Origin: Oxalobacteraceae sp. CFBP 8761
Lineage (GTDB): Bacteria; Pseudomonadota; Gammaproteobacteria; Burkholderiales; Burkholderiaceae_D
Length of the DNA: 64,000 nt
Assembly (NCBI GenBank): GCA_014841595.1
Contig: JACYUE010000002.1
Location: 496,001 to 560,000 of the forward strand
Direction: 5' to 3'
The notes under the pieces were generated by a model. The model ran no database searches, was not told where the DNA came from, and worked only from the letters and a program-made list of their open reading frames with translations. Shown piece by piece: positions 21,722 through 30,522 of the stretch. The first letter of the stretch is position 1. Every line of letters starts with the position of its first letter. Position numbers and translations under genes: made by a program.

Positions 21722-22423
21722 TTAATTGAACGTGACGGGCGCATCGGCGCCGGTGGTCTTGCCGTTGAAACCCGTGATCCAGCCCGGCTCGACGTCGCCA
21801 ATGCCGGCCACCTGCATGACGATGCCGCCGGTCGACGACAGCCGCACGCTGTTCAGGCGGCCGTCGATTTCCACTGCTGGCTGGGTGCCGTCGGCCGCTT
21901 CGGCGGCGATGCTGTATTTGCCGGCTGGCAGGCCGAGTTTGGCCGGGTCGATCGTGAAATGCTGCGCGCCCGCGGCATGCGGCGGCAACTCGATCCGTGT
22001 CTGTGTCCCGGTGGCGCCGGTGAGCACCAGGTGGGTCAGGCTGCTGGCCCCGCCCAGCTGGACGCTGCCCTGCAGCGGGGTTTCGCCCAGCTGCACGCGG
22101 CCCGTCTCGACCGAGACCTGGTTGCCGACCTGGCCGCCCATCGCCAGCACCTGCAGGCTTTGCAGCATGGTGGCGCTGGCAGCGGTGGTCTGGGTCATGT
22201 TTTCCAGCGCTTCGGTCTGCGACAGCTGCGACAGCTGGTTGACGAACGCGGCCGGATCCGATGGCGCCAGCGGATCCTGGTTGCGGATCTGCGCGACCAG
22301 CAGCTTGGTGAACATGTCCTTGTTGGCGCTGACGGGGCTGGCCGCCGGGGCGACGGCGTTGCTGTTCGCGTTGCCGTTCGTGTTGCCATTCAGGCCGAAG
22401 GCATTCGACGTGGTGGTGACCAT
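21722..22423 (-). CDS. flgD: Hook-capping/scaffold protein FlgD
   Basis: Caps the growing hook and is absent from the finished structure. The 233-residue product has the N-terminal export/assembly motif MFTKLLVAQIRNQDPLAP and the FlgD tudor/Fn3-type core. It lies between flgC and flgE, two bases from flgC. Confidence 0.94.
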   Translation of the reverse strand: MVTTTSNAFGLNGNTNGNANSNAVAPAASPVSANKDMFTKLLVAQIRNQDPLAPSDPAAFVNQLSQLSQTEALENMTQTTAASATMLQSLQVLAMGGQVGNQVSVETGRVQLGETPLQGSVQLGGASSLTHLVLTGATGTQTRIELPPHAAGAQHFTIDPAKLGLPAGKYSIAAEAADGTQPAVEIDGRLNSVRLSSTGGIVMQVAGIGDVEPGWITGFNGKTTGADAPVTFN

Positions 22424-22425
22424 GA

Positions 22426-22830
22426 TCAGCTCTCTCCCATGCGGATCAGCGACTGCTGCATCGACTTGATGCGGCCCATGACCTCGACATTGGTCTCGAA
22501 GGCGCGCGAGGCGGCCATCATGTCGGCCATTTCGGCCACTTCGTTGACGTTCGCGTAGAACACCATGCCGTCGGCGTCGGCCAGCGGATTGTCCGGTTCG
22601 TGCATGCGGCGCAGCGGCGCGCTCGACTCGACCACGTCGAGCACTTGCACGCTGGCAGTACCGGCGTCGCCCACCATCGCGGCGAACACGGGCTTGCGCG
22701 CGCGGTAGGCATCGGCTTCGGTGCCCGCGACTGCGTTTGCGTTGGCCAGGTTGCTGGCGATCGTGTTCATGCGCACGGTCTGTGCCGCCATGGCCGAGCC
22801 GGCAATCTGTGAAATATCCTTGAATCCCAT
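22426..22830 (-). CDS. flgC: Proximal rod protein FlgC
   Basis: The 134-residue product has the N-terminal rod helix (MAAQTVRMNTIASNLANANA) and the C-terminal FlgC signature MADMMAASRAFETNVEVM. It is second in the flgB-L operon, 19 bases after flgB. Confidence 0.94.
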   Translation of the reverse strand: MGFKDISQIAGSAMAAQTVRMNTIASNLANANAVAGTEADAYRARKPVFAAMVGDAGTASVQVLDVVESSAPLRRMHEPDNPLADADGMVFYANVNEVAEMADMMAASRAFETNVEVMGRIKSMQQSLIRMGES

Positions 22831-22849
22831 GGGATGCTCCTGGTTGGTC

Positions 22850-23209
22850 TTATTGACCGGAAATGACTTTGTTCAGACCGCGCAGCTTCATGTTGATGAA
22901 GGTAAGGCTGGTCTGGAAGTCGGACGCGTTCTGTGAAAACGCTGCCTGCTCGACGCCGATTTCGACGGTGTTGCCGTCGGCGCTGGCCTGGTACGGGACG
23001 CGGTACAGCGGGCCGTCGGCCGACAGGGTCGGCATGCCGTCGTCGGCATCGCGCTGGTCCTGCAATGCACTGGCGAAATCGATGTCGCGGGCGGTGTAGC
23101 CCGGCGTGCTTTCGTTGGCGATGTTGGCGGCCAGAACGCGGGTGCGTTCAGCGCGCAGCTGCAGCGCGTCGGCGTGCACGCCCAGCGCCTGCTTGAAATT
23201 GATCGACAT
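22850..23209 (-). CDS. flgB: Proximal rod protein FlgB
   Basis: The 119-residue product opens MSINFKQALGVHADALQLRA and carries RVLAANIANESTPGYTARD, the FlgB signature. ATG 23209 has a good GGAGA ribosome binding site eight bases upstream. It heads the twelve-gene rod-hook operon. The 70-base space to the divergent flgA must hold promoters for both, but no sigma-54 or sigma-28 consensus is evident there. Confidence 0.94.
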   Translation of the reverse strand: MSINFKQALGVHADALQLRAERTRVLAANIANESTPGYTARDIDFASALQDQRDADDGMPTLSADGPLYRVPYQASADGNTVEIGVEQAAFSQNASDFQTSLTFINMKLRGLNKVISGQ

Positions 23210-23279
23210 GGCGATTCTCCGTGAAGTGCAGTGGGATTGGTTAAAATGACTGTTTCCGCCTGACCAATATTGTCCACCT

Positions 23280-23984
23280 ATGAGTTTCCCTAAGGCAATA
23301 CTGATAATTGTAGCGTGTGTGTTGTGCACCACAGCATGGTCAGCGCAAACTATTTCTGTGCAGATACAAAAAATTGCACGTGATGAGCTCGAAAAAGTGG
23401 CGGCCGCCAGCGGCTTGTCCGAACCCGAGTTCGACCTGACCGTGGTTAGCAGCCGGCCGGCACCAGCGTGCAGCGTGGCGCCCGCCATCGAGGCCGTCGA
23501 CACGCGCCAGCCGGCGCGCATGCGCTTTGTCGCGCGTTGCCCGGATGGCAGCGGCTGGCGCCATGAATTCATCGTGCGGGCGCGGGTGTCGGCCATGGTG
23601 GCCGTGGCCAGCGCGCCGTTGTCAGCCAATACGGTGCTGGGCGGGTCCGATGTCGCACTCGAGCGGCGCGACATCACCAATATTGCCGATCCGGTCGGCG
23701 TGCTGGCCAATGTCGTCGGCCAGTCGAGCCGGCGCAGCCTGCGCGCAGGCGATGTGCTGCGCGCGGGCAGCCTGGCCGCACCGGTCGTGGTCAAGCGCGG
23801 CGACGGTGTCGTGATGGTGGCGCGCCAGGATGGCATCGAAGTGAGCATGGCCGGCGAGGCGCTCGACGCCGGCGCGCGCGGCGCCGTGGTCCGGGTCAAG
23901 AACAGCGCCAGCGGCCAGGTCGTGCGCATGCGCGTGGTCGGCGCCGGCGCGGTCCAGCCGCCTGACTTGCCGTGGGGCGAATGA
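23280..23984 (+). CDS. flgA: P-ring assembly chaperone FlgA
   Basis: Periplasmic chaperone for FlgI polymerisation. The 234-residue precursor has a signal peptide cut near residue 22 and a C-terminal SAF domain (ANTVLGGSDVALERRDI; VVKRGDGVVMVARQDGIEV), ending GQVVRMRVVGAGAVQ. It is divergent from flgB and convergent with the glucosaminidase gene, from which it is separated by 16 bases. Confidence 0.93.
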   Translation: MSFPKAILIIVACVLCTTAWSAQTISVQIQKIARDELEKVAAASGLSEPEFDLTVVSSRPAPACSVAPAIEAVDTRQPARMRFVARCPDGSGWRHEFIVRARVSAMVAVASAPLSANTVLGGSDVALERRDITNIADPVGVLANVVGQSSRRSLRAGDVLRAGSLAAPVVVKRGDGVVMVARQDGIEVSMAGEALDAGARGAVVRVKNSASGQVVRMRVVGAGAVQPPDLPWGE

Positions 23985-24000
23985 CGGGTCAAGCCGGGCA

Positions 24001-24765
24001 TCATTCAGCCGTCCCCTGCAGCTTGCCGGCGATGCGCGCCAGCTTCGACGCGTAGTCGGGGTCGGTAGCGTAACCGCCACGCGCCAGTCCCTGCGCAAAC
24101 GCCTGCGCATCGTTGCCCGTATTGAGCGCGCCGCGGTAGCGCGGGTTGTCCAGCAACACGCGTGCGTAATCCTGGAATGCACTGGCCGCATCCGGATAGG
24201 CGCGAAAGCGCTCACGGGTCGTCAGCGCCGCGCCGTTCACGTATTCGGTGGTGGTCGAGTCGCCCGTTGCGCCATTCCAGCGCGGCCCGGCCTTGATGCC
24301 GAATAGGTTGTGGCTGCTCGCGCCGCCGGGGGCGCGCAGCGGCCGCTGGCCCCAGCCCGATTCAAGGGCTGCGTGGGCCTGCACCAGTTCCGGCGCCACG
24401 CCGAGCTGCTGTGCCGCCTGGCGTGCCCAAGGCGCGATGCTGTCCAGGAATGCCTGCTGCTGGGGCGGCCTGGCGACGGCGTTTGGCGCGGGGACGCCAT
24501 CAGCGCCGTCAGCGCCCTCGGTGCCATCCATGATCAGGCCGGTGGCGCGCGCGCGCAGCAGCGCACCTTCGGCGCTCAGTGCGCTGGCAGCGCCGCCAGC
24601 CGGGTCGCCATGCTGGATGTAGGCGGCCACTTCACTGGCGACATCGTTCAGCAGGCTGCCAAACCTCGCGCTGCCGCCGGGTGCGGCGGTCGGGCGCGTT
24701 GCGTTCGCTGCGCTCGTTGCGGCGGTTGGCGCGGTCGCGCGGGTCGACATGTCAACGTGGCGCAT
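24001..24765 (-). CDS. Flagellar peptidoglycan hydrolase (FlgJ C-terminal glucosaminidase domain as its own gene)
   Basis: A 254-residue product with an Ala/Thr-rich N-terminal 90 residues and a glucosaminidase-type lytic domain: ALESGWGQ with the likely catalytic Glu, HNLFGIKAGPRW, and FRAYPDAASAFQDYARVLL. It corresponds to the C-terminal half missing from the short FlgJ (16846-17187). No Sec signal peptide is visible, in line with export by the flagellar apparatus. It is third after flgM-flgN and overlaps flgN by 14 bases if ATG 24765 is used; ATG 24750 is an alternative. Confidence 0.88.
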   Translation of the reverse strand: MRHVDMSTRATAPTAATSAANATRPTAAPGGSARFGSLLNDVASEVAAYIQHGDPAGGAASALSAEGALLRARATGLIMDGTEGADGADGVPAPNAVARPPQQQAFLDSIAPWARQAAQQLGVAPELVQAHAALESGWGQRPLRAPGGASSHNLFGIKAGPRWNGATGDSTTTEYVNGAALTTRERFRAYPDAASAFQDYARVLLDNPRYRGALNTGNDAQAFAQGLARGGYATDPDYASKLARIAGKLQGTAE

Positions 24766-25180
24766 ACAACTGCTCCTCGCCGTGCAGCACGCGCTGCATG
24801 ATGCCGTGCTGTTCGGCCAGCAACTGGCCGTTGCGCAGCGTCGCCTCCTTGCAGGCGCGCACCGTCTGCTCCAGCGCCTGCCAGGCCGCCTCGAAGGCGG
24901 CGCGCGGCGCGGGCGCCAGCGTCGCGCTGTACTGCGCCATCGTTCCCTGCGGACCCAGCAGTGCGCGCACGAGATTCACGCGCTGCTGGCGGCGCGCTTC
25001 CATGGCGTCGAGCAGCGGGGTGAGTTCATCGGCCAGCGCGCTCAGTTCGGCGCTGCGGTGGCGCACGGCGGCGTCGAACTGGCGTTCGAGCAGCATCAGG
25101 ATGTTGGCTGCTTCCTTGACATCCTGCGTGACGCCATCGGCAAGCAGCGTGTTGGCCTGGGTGCGGGTGAGGGTGGCCAT
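24752..25180 (-). CDS. flgN: Flagellar export chaperone FlgN
   Basis: The 142-residue, mainly helical product matches FlgN in size and position. These cytosolic proteins escort FlgK and FlgL to the export gate. Visible features are a long coiled-coil helix (ANILMLLERQFDAAVRHRSA) and a Gln/Glu-rich C-terminal helix. The assignment leans on the flgM-flgN pairing as sequence conservation is low. Confidence 0.8.
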   Translation of the reverse strand: MATLTRTQANTLLADGVTQDVKEAANILMLLERQFDAAVRHRSAELSALADELTPLLDAMEARRQQRVNLVRALLGPQGTMAQYSATLAPAPRAAFEAAWQALEQTVRACKEATLRNGQLLAEQHGIMQRVLHGEEQLYAPR

Positions 25181-25182
25181 GC

Positions 25183-25455
25183 TCAGCGTCCCGTGTGAAA
25201 TTTTTGAATCAGGCCGGCCAGGCGCCCCGCATCGAACGGCAGCTCGCCGCGTGCGAGCGCTTCGCGCAGCTCGGCCACGCGCACGGCGTCGAAGTCCGGC
25301 ATGGCGCTGAGCGCATCGGCGGCCGGCTGCAGCACTGCCGACTGCAAGGCGGCGGCCGGTGCTGCCGGTGCTTCGGTCTGGACCGGTACCGAGACCGCAC
25401 CGGCGCCAGGCGTCACGGTGGTGATGGCGGACGACGATGTGCCGGAGATTTTCAT
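25183..25455 (-). CDS. flgM: Anti-sigma-28 factor FlgM
   Basis: Binds and inhibits FliA until it is exported through the finished hook. The 90-residue form starting MKISGTSSS at ATG 25455 has GAGG eight bases upstream. An ATG at 25488 lies upstream inside the end of motB and is less likely. The C-terminal sigma-binding part reads DFDAVRVAELREALARGELP. The N terminus is disordered and Ala/Pro-rich, normal for FlgM. Confidence 0.87.
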   Translation of the reverse strand: MKISGTSSSAITTVTPGAGAVSVPVQTEAPAAPAAALQSAVLQPAADALSAMPDFDAVRVAELREALARGELPFDAGRLAGLIQKFHTGR

Positions 25456-25484
25456 GCGATTACCTCGTGATTTGGTGTTGATGG

Positions 25485-26462
25485 TCATGGCGATGTCGGC
25501 AGCTGGCCGCGCAGTGTGTCCAGTGCCACCGCGTCGGGCAGGCTGACGGTCGCGCCCGTACCGGCGTTGCCGACCAGTGTCCTGGCTGCGGGTGCGCCGG
25601 TGGCCGGTGCGCCGAACATGCCGGCCACCGCGCGCGACTGCGCGCCCGTCAAAATCAAGAGTTCGATGCGGCGGTTCTTGCCGTCGAGCGGCTGTTCGGG
25701 ATGCAGCGGGCCGCGGTCGGCCATGCCCACCACCTGCAGCACGGTGTCGGTGCGCATGCCGCCGGTGAGCAGCTGGGCCCGCGCCGACAGCGCGCGGTCG
25801 GTCGACAGCGCCCAGTTCGAATAGGCGCCGCGGTCCATGCCGGCGTAGCGGCTGGCGTCGGTATGGCCGACGATCAGCATCTGGTTGCGCATCTGCGCGA
25901 ACAGCGGCCCCATTTTTTGCAACAGGCGCGCAAAGCGCCCGGTCGGCAGCGCGCTGCCGCGCATGAACATGCCCTGCTTGTCGGTATCGTGCAGCATCAC
26001 GCGCAAGCCGTAGGGCGTGACCACGGTGGCCAGGTTCGGCGCCAGGCCTGCTTCGGCCGACAGCTCGGTGAGTGCTTTGGACAGCGCGGACAGGTCGGCC
26101 TGCGTTTCATAGCCGACCTTCGGTGCGTTCGCATCGCCCCCGCTGCCAGGATTGCCGGGGCCGCCATTGCCGGTGTGCGGTACCGGGAAGCGTTCGATCA
26201 GGCTGCCGCTGGGTTCGCTGGCGATGGCCGGCTTCTGGCCCTGGCCTTCGAGCATGCCGCTCTCGGTTGCTTCGCTGATGATGGCTTTCAGATTCTGCTG
26301 CTCGCGCGACGCGATCAGCCACAGCACCAGGAACAGGGCCATCAGCGCCAGGCAGAAGTCGGCGAACGCGACTTTCCAGGCGCCGCCATGCTCGTCATGC
26401 TGGTGCTTGCCGCCACCGCGCTTGACGATGGTCGATTCGTGCTTGTCGTTCGTTTTCGACAC
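25485..26462 (-). CDS. motB: Flagellar stator protein MotB (LafU type)
   Basis: Peptidoglycan-anchored stator subunit. The 325-residue product has a basic cytosolic N terminus, one TM helix with the ion-binding Asp35 in AFADFCLALMALFLVLWLI, and a C-terminal OmpA-like domain (about 165-275). The start is GTG 26462. It lies three bases after motA. In lateral systems the same order fliA-motA-motB is lafS-lafT-lafU. Proton coupling is inferred from the family. Confidence 0.92.
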   Translation of the reverse strand: MSKTNDKHESTIVKRGGGKHQHDEHGGAWKVAFADFCLALMALFLVLWLIASREQQNLKAIISEATESGMLEGQGQKPAIASEPSGSLIERFPVPHTGNGGPGNPGSGGDANAPKVGYETQADLSALSKALTELSAEAGLAPNLATVVTPYGLRVMLHDTDKQGMFMRGSALPTGRFARLLQKMGPLFAQMRNQMLIVGHTDASRYAGMDRGAYSNWALSTDRALSARAQLLTGGMRTDTVLQVVGMADRGPLHPEQPLDGKNRRIELLILTGAQSRAVAGMFGAPATGAPAARTLVGNAGTGATVSLPDAVALDTLRGQLPTSP

Positions 26463-26465
26463 GTG

Positions 26466-27377
26466 TTACCCCGTCATGCGGTCGGCGGCGCGCCGGCGCT
26501 TGTTCTGCGATTCGTCTTCGCCGCCCATCGCATTGATCCACTGTTCGAGCTGGGCAAAGCTGGGCTTGGTATTCAGCTGGATCAGGCGACGCCCGGCGTC
26601 GATCGCCAGCAGGGCAGGCTTGCCGGCCACGTGGGTGCACAGCACGACCTTGACGGTTTCCATCGTCGAGGCGTCCGAGTTGACCCGCTGTTTCATCAGG
26701 TTGGCCAGCGGCTCGAGCACGCCGTAGCAGGCGAAGATGCCGATGAACGTACCGACCATGGCCGCGCCGATCTTTTCGGCGATCTCGCCCGAATCGGCGC
26801 CGCCCGAGACCGAGTACATCGCCATCACGATGCCCAGCACGGCCGCCAGGATGCCGAAGCCCGGCATCGCCTCGGCGATCTTCTGCAGCGACTTGGCCGG
26901 TTGCGTCAGCTCTTCGTGGATGGCTTCGAGTTCCTGTTCGAGCACGCCTTCGAGCTCGTGCGCGTTGATCTTGCCCATTGCCATCAGGCGGAAGTTATCG
27001 ACGATGAATGCCAGCAGCTTGGTTTCGTCCAGGATCGCCGGATAGCGCTGGAACAGCGGACTTTCGGCGGGCGCCTCGACGTGCGCGTCGAGTGCCTTCA
27101 GGCCACCGGCGGCAGTCTGCAGCAGCTCGTACATCAGGAGCAGCAGCTGGCGCTGGAATTCCGAGTCGTGCTTCTTGCGCGCCGCCACCTTCTTGAGCTG
27201 GTGGCCCAGTTCGGCCAGGACGTGCCTCGGGTTGCCGAGCACCAGCGCGCCCAGCGCGGCGCCGCCGATGATCAACAGCTCGATCGGGTGGAAGATCGAG
27301 GTAAAGGTGCCGCCCATCAGGGTAAAGCCCCCGAAGACGGCGCCAAGCACGATGGCGATACCGAGTAATTGCTGCAT
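26466..27377 (-). CDS. motA: Flagellar stator protein MotA (LafT type)
   Basis: The 303-residue product has four TM helices (about 1-20, 33-50, 172-192 and 205-225) and the large cytosolic loop that touches FliG. The conserved Pro172 (MPGFGILAAVLG) and Pro223 (LEPLANLM) needed for torque are present. Clustering with fliA and motB inside a structural flagellar run, not with che genes, is typical of lateral systems. Confidence 0.94.
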   Translation of the reverse strand: MQQLLGIAIVLGAVFGGFTLMGGTFTSIFHPIELLIIGGAALGALVLGNPRHVLAELGHQLKKVAARKKHDSEFQRQLLLLMYELLQTAAGGLKALDAHVEAPAESPLFQRYPAILDETKLLAFIVDNFRLMAMGKINAHELEGVLEQELEAIHEELTQPAKSLQKIAEAMPGFGILAAVLGIVMAMYSVSGGADSGEIAEKIGAAMVGTFIGIFACYGVLEPLANLMKQRVNSDASTMETVKVVLCTHVAGKPALLAIDAGRRLIQLNTKPSFAQLEQWINAMGGEDESQNKRRRAADRMTG

Positions 27378-27414
27378 GACGTGGTGCCTTTCTGGCGGTT
27401 TCTGTGGTGTCGGT

Positions 27415-28152
27415 TCAGTCGCGCCGGAGCGCGGTCTTCATTTTTGCCAGCGCGCTCTTGTTGAGCTGGCAGACGCGCGCGTCGGACAGGTCGAGCACGG
27501 CGGCGATTTCCTTGTAACTCAGTTCGAACTCGTAGATCATCTGGATCACGTGCTGTTCCTTGTCGTTCAGCCTGGCCAGCGCCTGTTCCAGGCCGCGCCG
27601 CACCATGTAGGCGTCTTCCGGGCCGGGCGTGTGCTGCGCGGCGCCGACCGCTTCCTGCAGGATCTCGTCGAAGCTGAGCATTTCTTCGGCGCTTTCGGCC
27701 AGCAGATACTGTTGATATTCATCCGGACTCAGGCCCAGTGCGCCTGCCGCTTCCTGTTCGGTCGGCTCGCGGCCCAGGCTGCGGGTGAGTGCGCGCAGGG
27801 CGTCGCGCTGACGGTGGCTGTCCTGGCGCACGGCGCGCGGGCGCCAGTCCTGGCGCCGCAATTCGTCCAGGATTGCACCGCGCACGCGCAGCGCGGCGTA
27901 GCTTGAAAACCCGGTGTCCGGCGTGCCATAGCGACGCAGCGCTTCCAGCAGGCCCATCAGGCCGATCTGTTCCATGTCCTCGCGCCCCAGCGCGCCCGAG
28001 ACCTGGCTGCCGAGCTGGCGCACGATGCGCTTGACCAGCGGCGCATACGCCACCAGGTGACGCGACTCGTCCTGCGGCGACAAGCCCGCGCTGGCCACCA
28101 CGTCGCCATATTCGCTGGCGGCGGCATCGACGTAATCGGTCATGTAGGCCAC
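27415..28152 (-). CDS. fliA: Sigma-28 flagellar sigma factor FliA (LafS)
   Basis: Directs transcription of late flagellar genes such as flagellin. The 245 residues have region 2 (LVKRIVRQLG; DMEQIGLMGLLEALRRYG), region 3 and a helix-turn-helix region 4 (LSYKEIAAVLDLSDARVCQL). The start is probably GTG 28152 with GGAG five bases away; ATG 28143 is an alternative. Its antagonist flgM lies three genes downstream. A plausible target promoter stands before the chemoreceptor at 54334. Confidence 0.94.
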   Translation of the reverse strand: MAYMTDYVDAAASEYGDVVASAGLSPQDESRHLVAYAPLVKRIVRQLGSQVSGALGREDMEQIGLMGLLEALRRYGTPDTGFSSYAALRVRGAILDELRRQDWRPRAVRQDSHRQRDALRALTRSLGREPTEQEAAGALGLSPDEYQQYLLAESAEEMLSFDEILQEAVGAAQHTPGPEDAYMVRRGLEQALARLNDKEQHVIQMIYEFELSYKEIAAVLDLSDARVCQLNKSALAKMKTALRRD

Positions 28153-28177
28153 GGCGTCTCCGGGATCAGGCTGCGTA

Positions 28178-28627
28178 TCACTCGATGATCAGCTTGCCGA
28201 CCATGACTTCGGAAAACGGCTTGATGTGGTTTTCCTTCGCATAGTTGGCGTTGAAGACCTTGTTCAGCTCGGCCGCGTACTGGTCCACCGTCATGGCGGA
28301 CGCTTCGGTCATCGTGCGGGCCGACAGGGCGGACACCACGATGCTGCGCAGCAGCGGCAACTGTTCCTTGGTGGCCTTTTCGTCCGCTGCCGTGGTGGCC
28401 AGCACCAGGTCGACCGACAGGTAATGGGTGGCCTGCTCGGCCGGCGCGCGGCGCAGCATGACGATGACCTTGTCCAGCGTGACGTACTTGGTCAGCTTGG
28501 TCTCGGGCGCCGGCTTGGCGGCCACGGCGGCGCCTGCGGTCGTGCTCGTGTACCACATGGCGCCACCGGCGGCGGCGGCCGCCAGGACGGCGACTGCGGC
28601 AATGGCGATGATCAGTTTTGATTTCAT
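28178..28627 (-). CDS. fliL: Flagellar basal body-associated protein FliL
   Basis: The 149-residue product has a short cytosolic start, one TM helix (about 5-25) and a periplasmic FliL domain (LTKYVTLDKVIVMLR; HYLSVDLVLATT). FliL forms rings around stators and matters for surface motility. The position fliK-fliL-fliA equals lafE-lafF-lafS of lateral systems. Confidence 0.9.
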   Translation of the reverse strand: MKSKLIIAIAAVAVLAAAAAGGAMWYTSTTAGAAVAAKPAPETKLTKYVTLDKVIVMLRRAPAEQATHYLSVDLVLATTAADEKATKEQLPLLRSIVVSALSARTMTEASAMTVDQYAAELNKVFNANYAKENHIKPFSEVMVGKLIIE

Positions 28628-28637
28628 GGGGGTCGTG

Positions 28638-29807
28638 TCAGTTCATCGAGAAAAGCGTGGCGCCGGCAGCGGTTTCGTCGTGCAGCGCGCGGCCAGGGGT
28701 GCGCGCCTGTTCCTGTTCCTGGCGCGAACGACCCTGGGCATCGGCCTGGCCCTGGCCCGGCGTCTGGCCGCCGGTCTGGGCGCTGGCCTGCATGCGCGGC
28801 ACGTCGCTGACGTTGACCGAGACACTGTTGTACTGGCGCCCCGCGAGGTCGCTGCGCAGGCTGTCGCTGACGGCGTTCAGCTGGCGCAAGACGTCGCTGT
28901 TGGAGGCGGCGATATGGATCTCCAGGTTGCCACCGCTGTGGCGAATGGCGATGTTGATGCGGCCGAGCATCGGCGGCTCGAGGCGGATCGTGGCCTGGTC
29001 GATGTTGCGGCCAAGCTGGAGCTGCAGGCGCTCGCCCAGCGCTTCGTGCAGGTTCTGGCGCCATGCGGTCGGCGGGCCGGCCAGCACGATGCTGTCGGCG
29101 CCGCGCGCGCCCGCCGGCGGCGTGGCGGCGCTCACGCCCGGCGCCGTCGTGACGCTGGCGACCTCGGCGCTGGCCTCGGCCGCGGCCTCACCCGACACCG
29201 GCGCGGCGGCAGGCATGGCGTTCGACTGCGCCGTCACCGGCTGGGCGTCGCCCGGGCCAGGCCCGGTTGCTGCTGCCGGCATGCCCGCGGCCTGCACGGC
29301 AGATGGCAGGATCGGCGGCGCTGCGGCGGTCAGCACATTGGCCGCTGCCAGTGTGGCGCGTGCACCGCCCGCCTGGCCCACGCCATCATCGGAGGGCGCA
29401 GCAGCGCCATCACCGGCAACGCCGGGCTTCGCACCCTGCATCGCCAGCATCATCGCTGGCAGTGCGGCCGGCGCCACCAGCGGCGCCATCGCGGCCAGCA
29501 GGACGTCAGGCGCGTGCTCTTCTTCGGGCGCTGCCTTGGCGTCGCCGGCGTCGGCGTCCGGCGCTGTCACGGTATCGCCCTGCGGCGCAGCGGCGGTCTC
29601 GGGCAACGCTTGCTCCCGTGCGATCCAGTGACCGAAGGGCATGGCCGCCGCTGGCGGCGTCGCAGGCGCCTGGGCCGGCGTGTCAGCCCCGGCTGCGCCG
29701 GCAGGCGGCGCCAGCGTATCGGGCGCCGTTGCCGGCGCGGGATTGCCGGCCACGCTGCCGGCCGCGCGCGTCGCAGTATTCATGGCGCTGTTCATCGCAA
29801 GGTTCAT
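28638..29807 (-). CDS. fliK: Hook-length control protein FliK (LafE type)
   Basis: The 389-residue product has a long Ala/Pro/Gly-rich ruler region (1-270) and the C-terminal substrate-switch domain: GERLQLQLGRNIDQATIRLE, PPMLGRINIAIRHSGGNLEI, and a closing Gln/Arg-rich tail. It lies between fliT and fliL, four bases into fliT, matching lafE. A second gene with weaker similarity is at 45944-46792. Confidence 0.87.
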   Translation of the reverse strand: MNLAMNSAMNTATRAAGSVAGNPAPATAPDTLAPPAGAAGADTPAQAPATPPAAAMPFGHWIAREQALPETAAAPQGDTVTAPDADAGDAKAAPEEEHAPDVLLAAMAPLVAPAALPAMMLAMQGAKPGVAGDGAAAPSDDGVGQAGGARATLAAANVLTAAAPPILPSAVQAAGMPAAATGPGPGDAQPVTAQSNAMPAAAPVSGEAAAEASAEVASVTTAPGVSAATPPAGARGADSIVLAGPPTAWRQNLHEALGERLQLQLGRNIDQATIRLEPPMLGRINIAIRHSGGNLEIHIAASNSDVLRQLNAVSDSLRSDLAGRQYNSVSVNVSDVPRMQASAQTGGQTPGQGQADAQGRSRQEQEQARTPGRALHDETAAGATLFSMN

Positions 29808-30121
29808 TGCACAATCTCACCAGGTTCGGTTGCGCCCGCGAGGGCATAGGCCATCCAGCCTTCCTTGTTGTCGCGCATCTCGTCCATGCGCGCCTGCAGG
29901 CCGGCAGCAGCAGCGGCGCCCGCATGGGCGGCGCGCTCGTGCGCTGCCTGCAGTTGCCGCAGGGCCGCACGCTCGGCGGCGCTCCACGGGCCCTTGACGG
30001 CCAGTGCCTGCAACTGGCGCGCCAGGTCGCCCACGGCCCGCTCGAGGCCATCCCAGTCGGCGCCGCTGACGGCGGCGTCGAGCTCTGCGCCCAGGCGGCC
30101 GATGACGAGTGACCTATCCAT
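29804..30121 (-). CDS. FliT-like flagellar chaperone
   Basis: The 105-residue, all-helical product starts MDRSLVIGRLGAELDAAVSG at ATG 30121, overlapping the fliS end. Size, helical character and location directly after fliS point to the FliT/LafD chaperone of FliD. Motifs are weak, so the call is mainly positional. Confidence 0.65.
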   Translation of the reverse strand: MDRSLVIGRLGAELDAAVSGADWDGLERAVGDLARQLQALAVKGPWSAAERAALRQLQAAHERAAHAGAAAAAGLQARMDEMRDNKEGWMAYALAGATEPGEIVQ

Positions 30122-30503
30122 TGCGTTCCTGGACGCCTTTCCAGCCCTGGCGAATGGTCGACAGGATGCGGGTGACTTCATCGACCATGTCCGGGTCGAG
30201 CTTGATGCCGGCCGTGTGCAGGCGGCCCGCGCAGAAATCGTAGATGCGTGCCAGGTTGGCGACCGTGTCGCCGCCGCCGTCGAAGTCGAGCGAGCTGGCC
30301 AGGCCATTGATGATCTCGACGCACTTGTTGATGCTGTTTGCCTTCTGTTCGTAGCGGCGGGCGACGATGTGCGCGCGGGCGCGCGCCAGTTCGTCGAGCA
30401 GGCCGTCGGTGAGCAGCAGCACCAGGTCGACCGGCGAGGCGCGCGTGGTCTGCGCGTCGAGGTTCACTGCGTGGTAACTGCCGTAGGCTTCTTGATAGGA
30501 CAT
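30114..30503 (-). CDS. fliS: Flagellin chaperone FliS
   Basis: Prevents premature flagellin polymerisation in the cytosol. The 129-residue product has the four-helix FliS pattern starting MSYQEAYGSYHAV, with SPVDLVLLLTDGLLDELARA and NKCVEIINGLASSLDFDGGG. ATG 30503 was chosen because it gives this family start. It lies 19 bases behind fliD. Confidence 0.92.
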   Translation of the reverse strand: MSYQEAYGSYHAVNLDAQTTRASPVDLVLLLTDGLLDELARARAHIVARRYEQKANSINKCVEIINGLASSLDFDGGGDTVANLARIYDFCAGRLHTAGIKLDPDMVDEVTRILSTIRQGWKGVQERNG

Positions 30504-30522
30504 GGTGGGAATCCAGCTGTGG

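Noticed and set aside
23210..23279. Sigma-54 promoter between flgB and flgA
   Set aside because: Lateral systems often use sigma-54 here, but no TGGCAC-N5-TTGC type site is present on either strand in these 70 bases.
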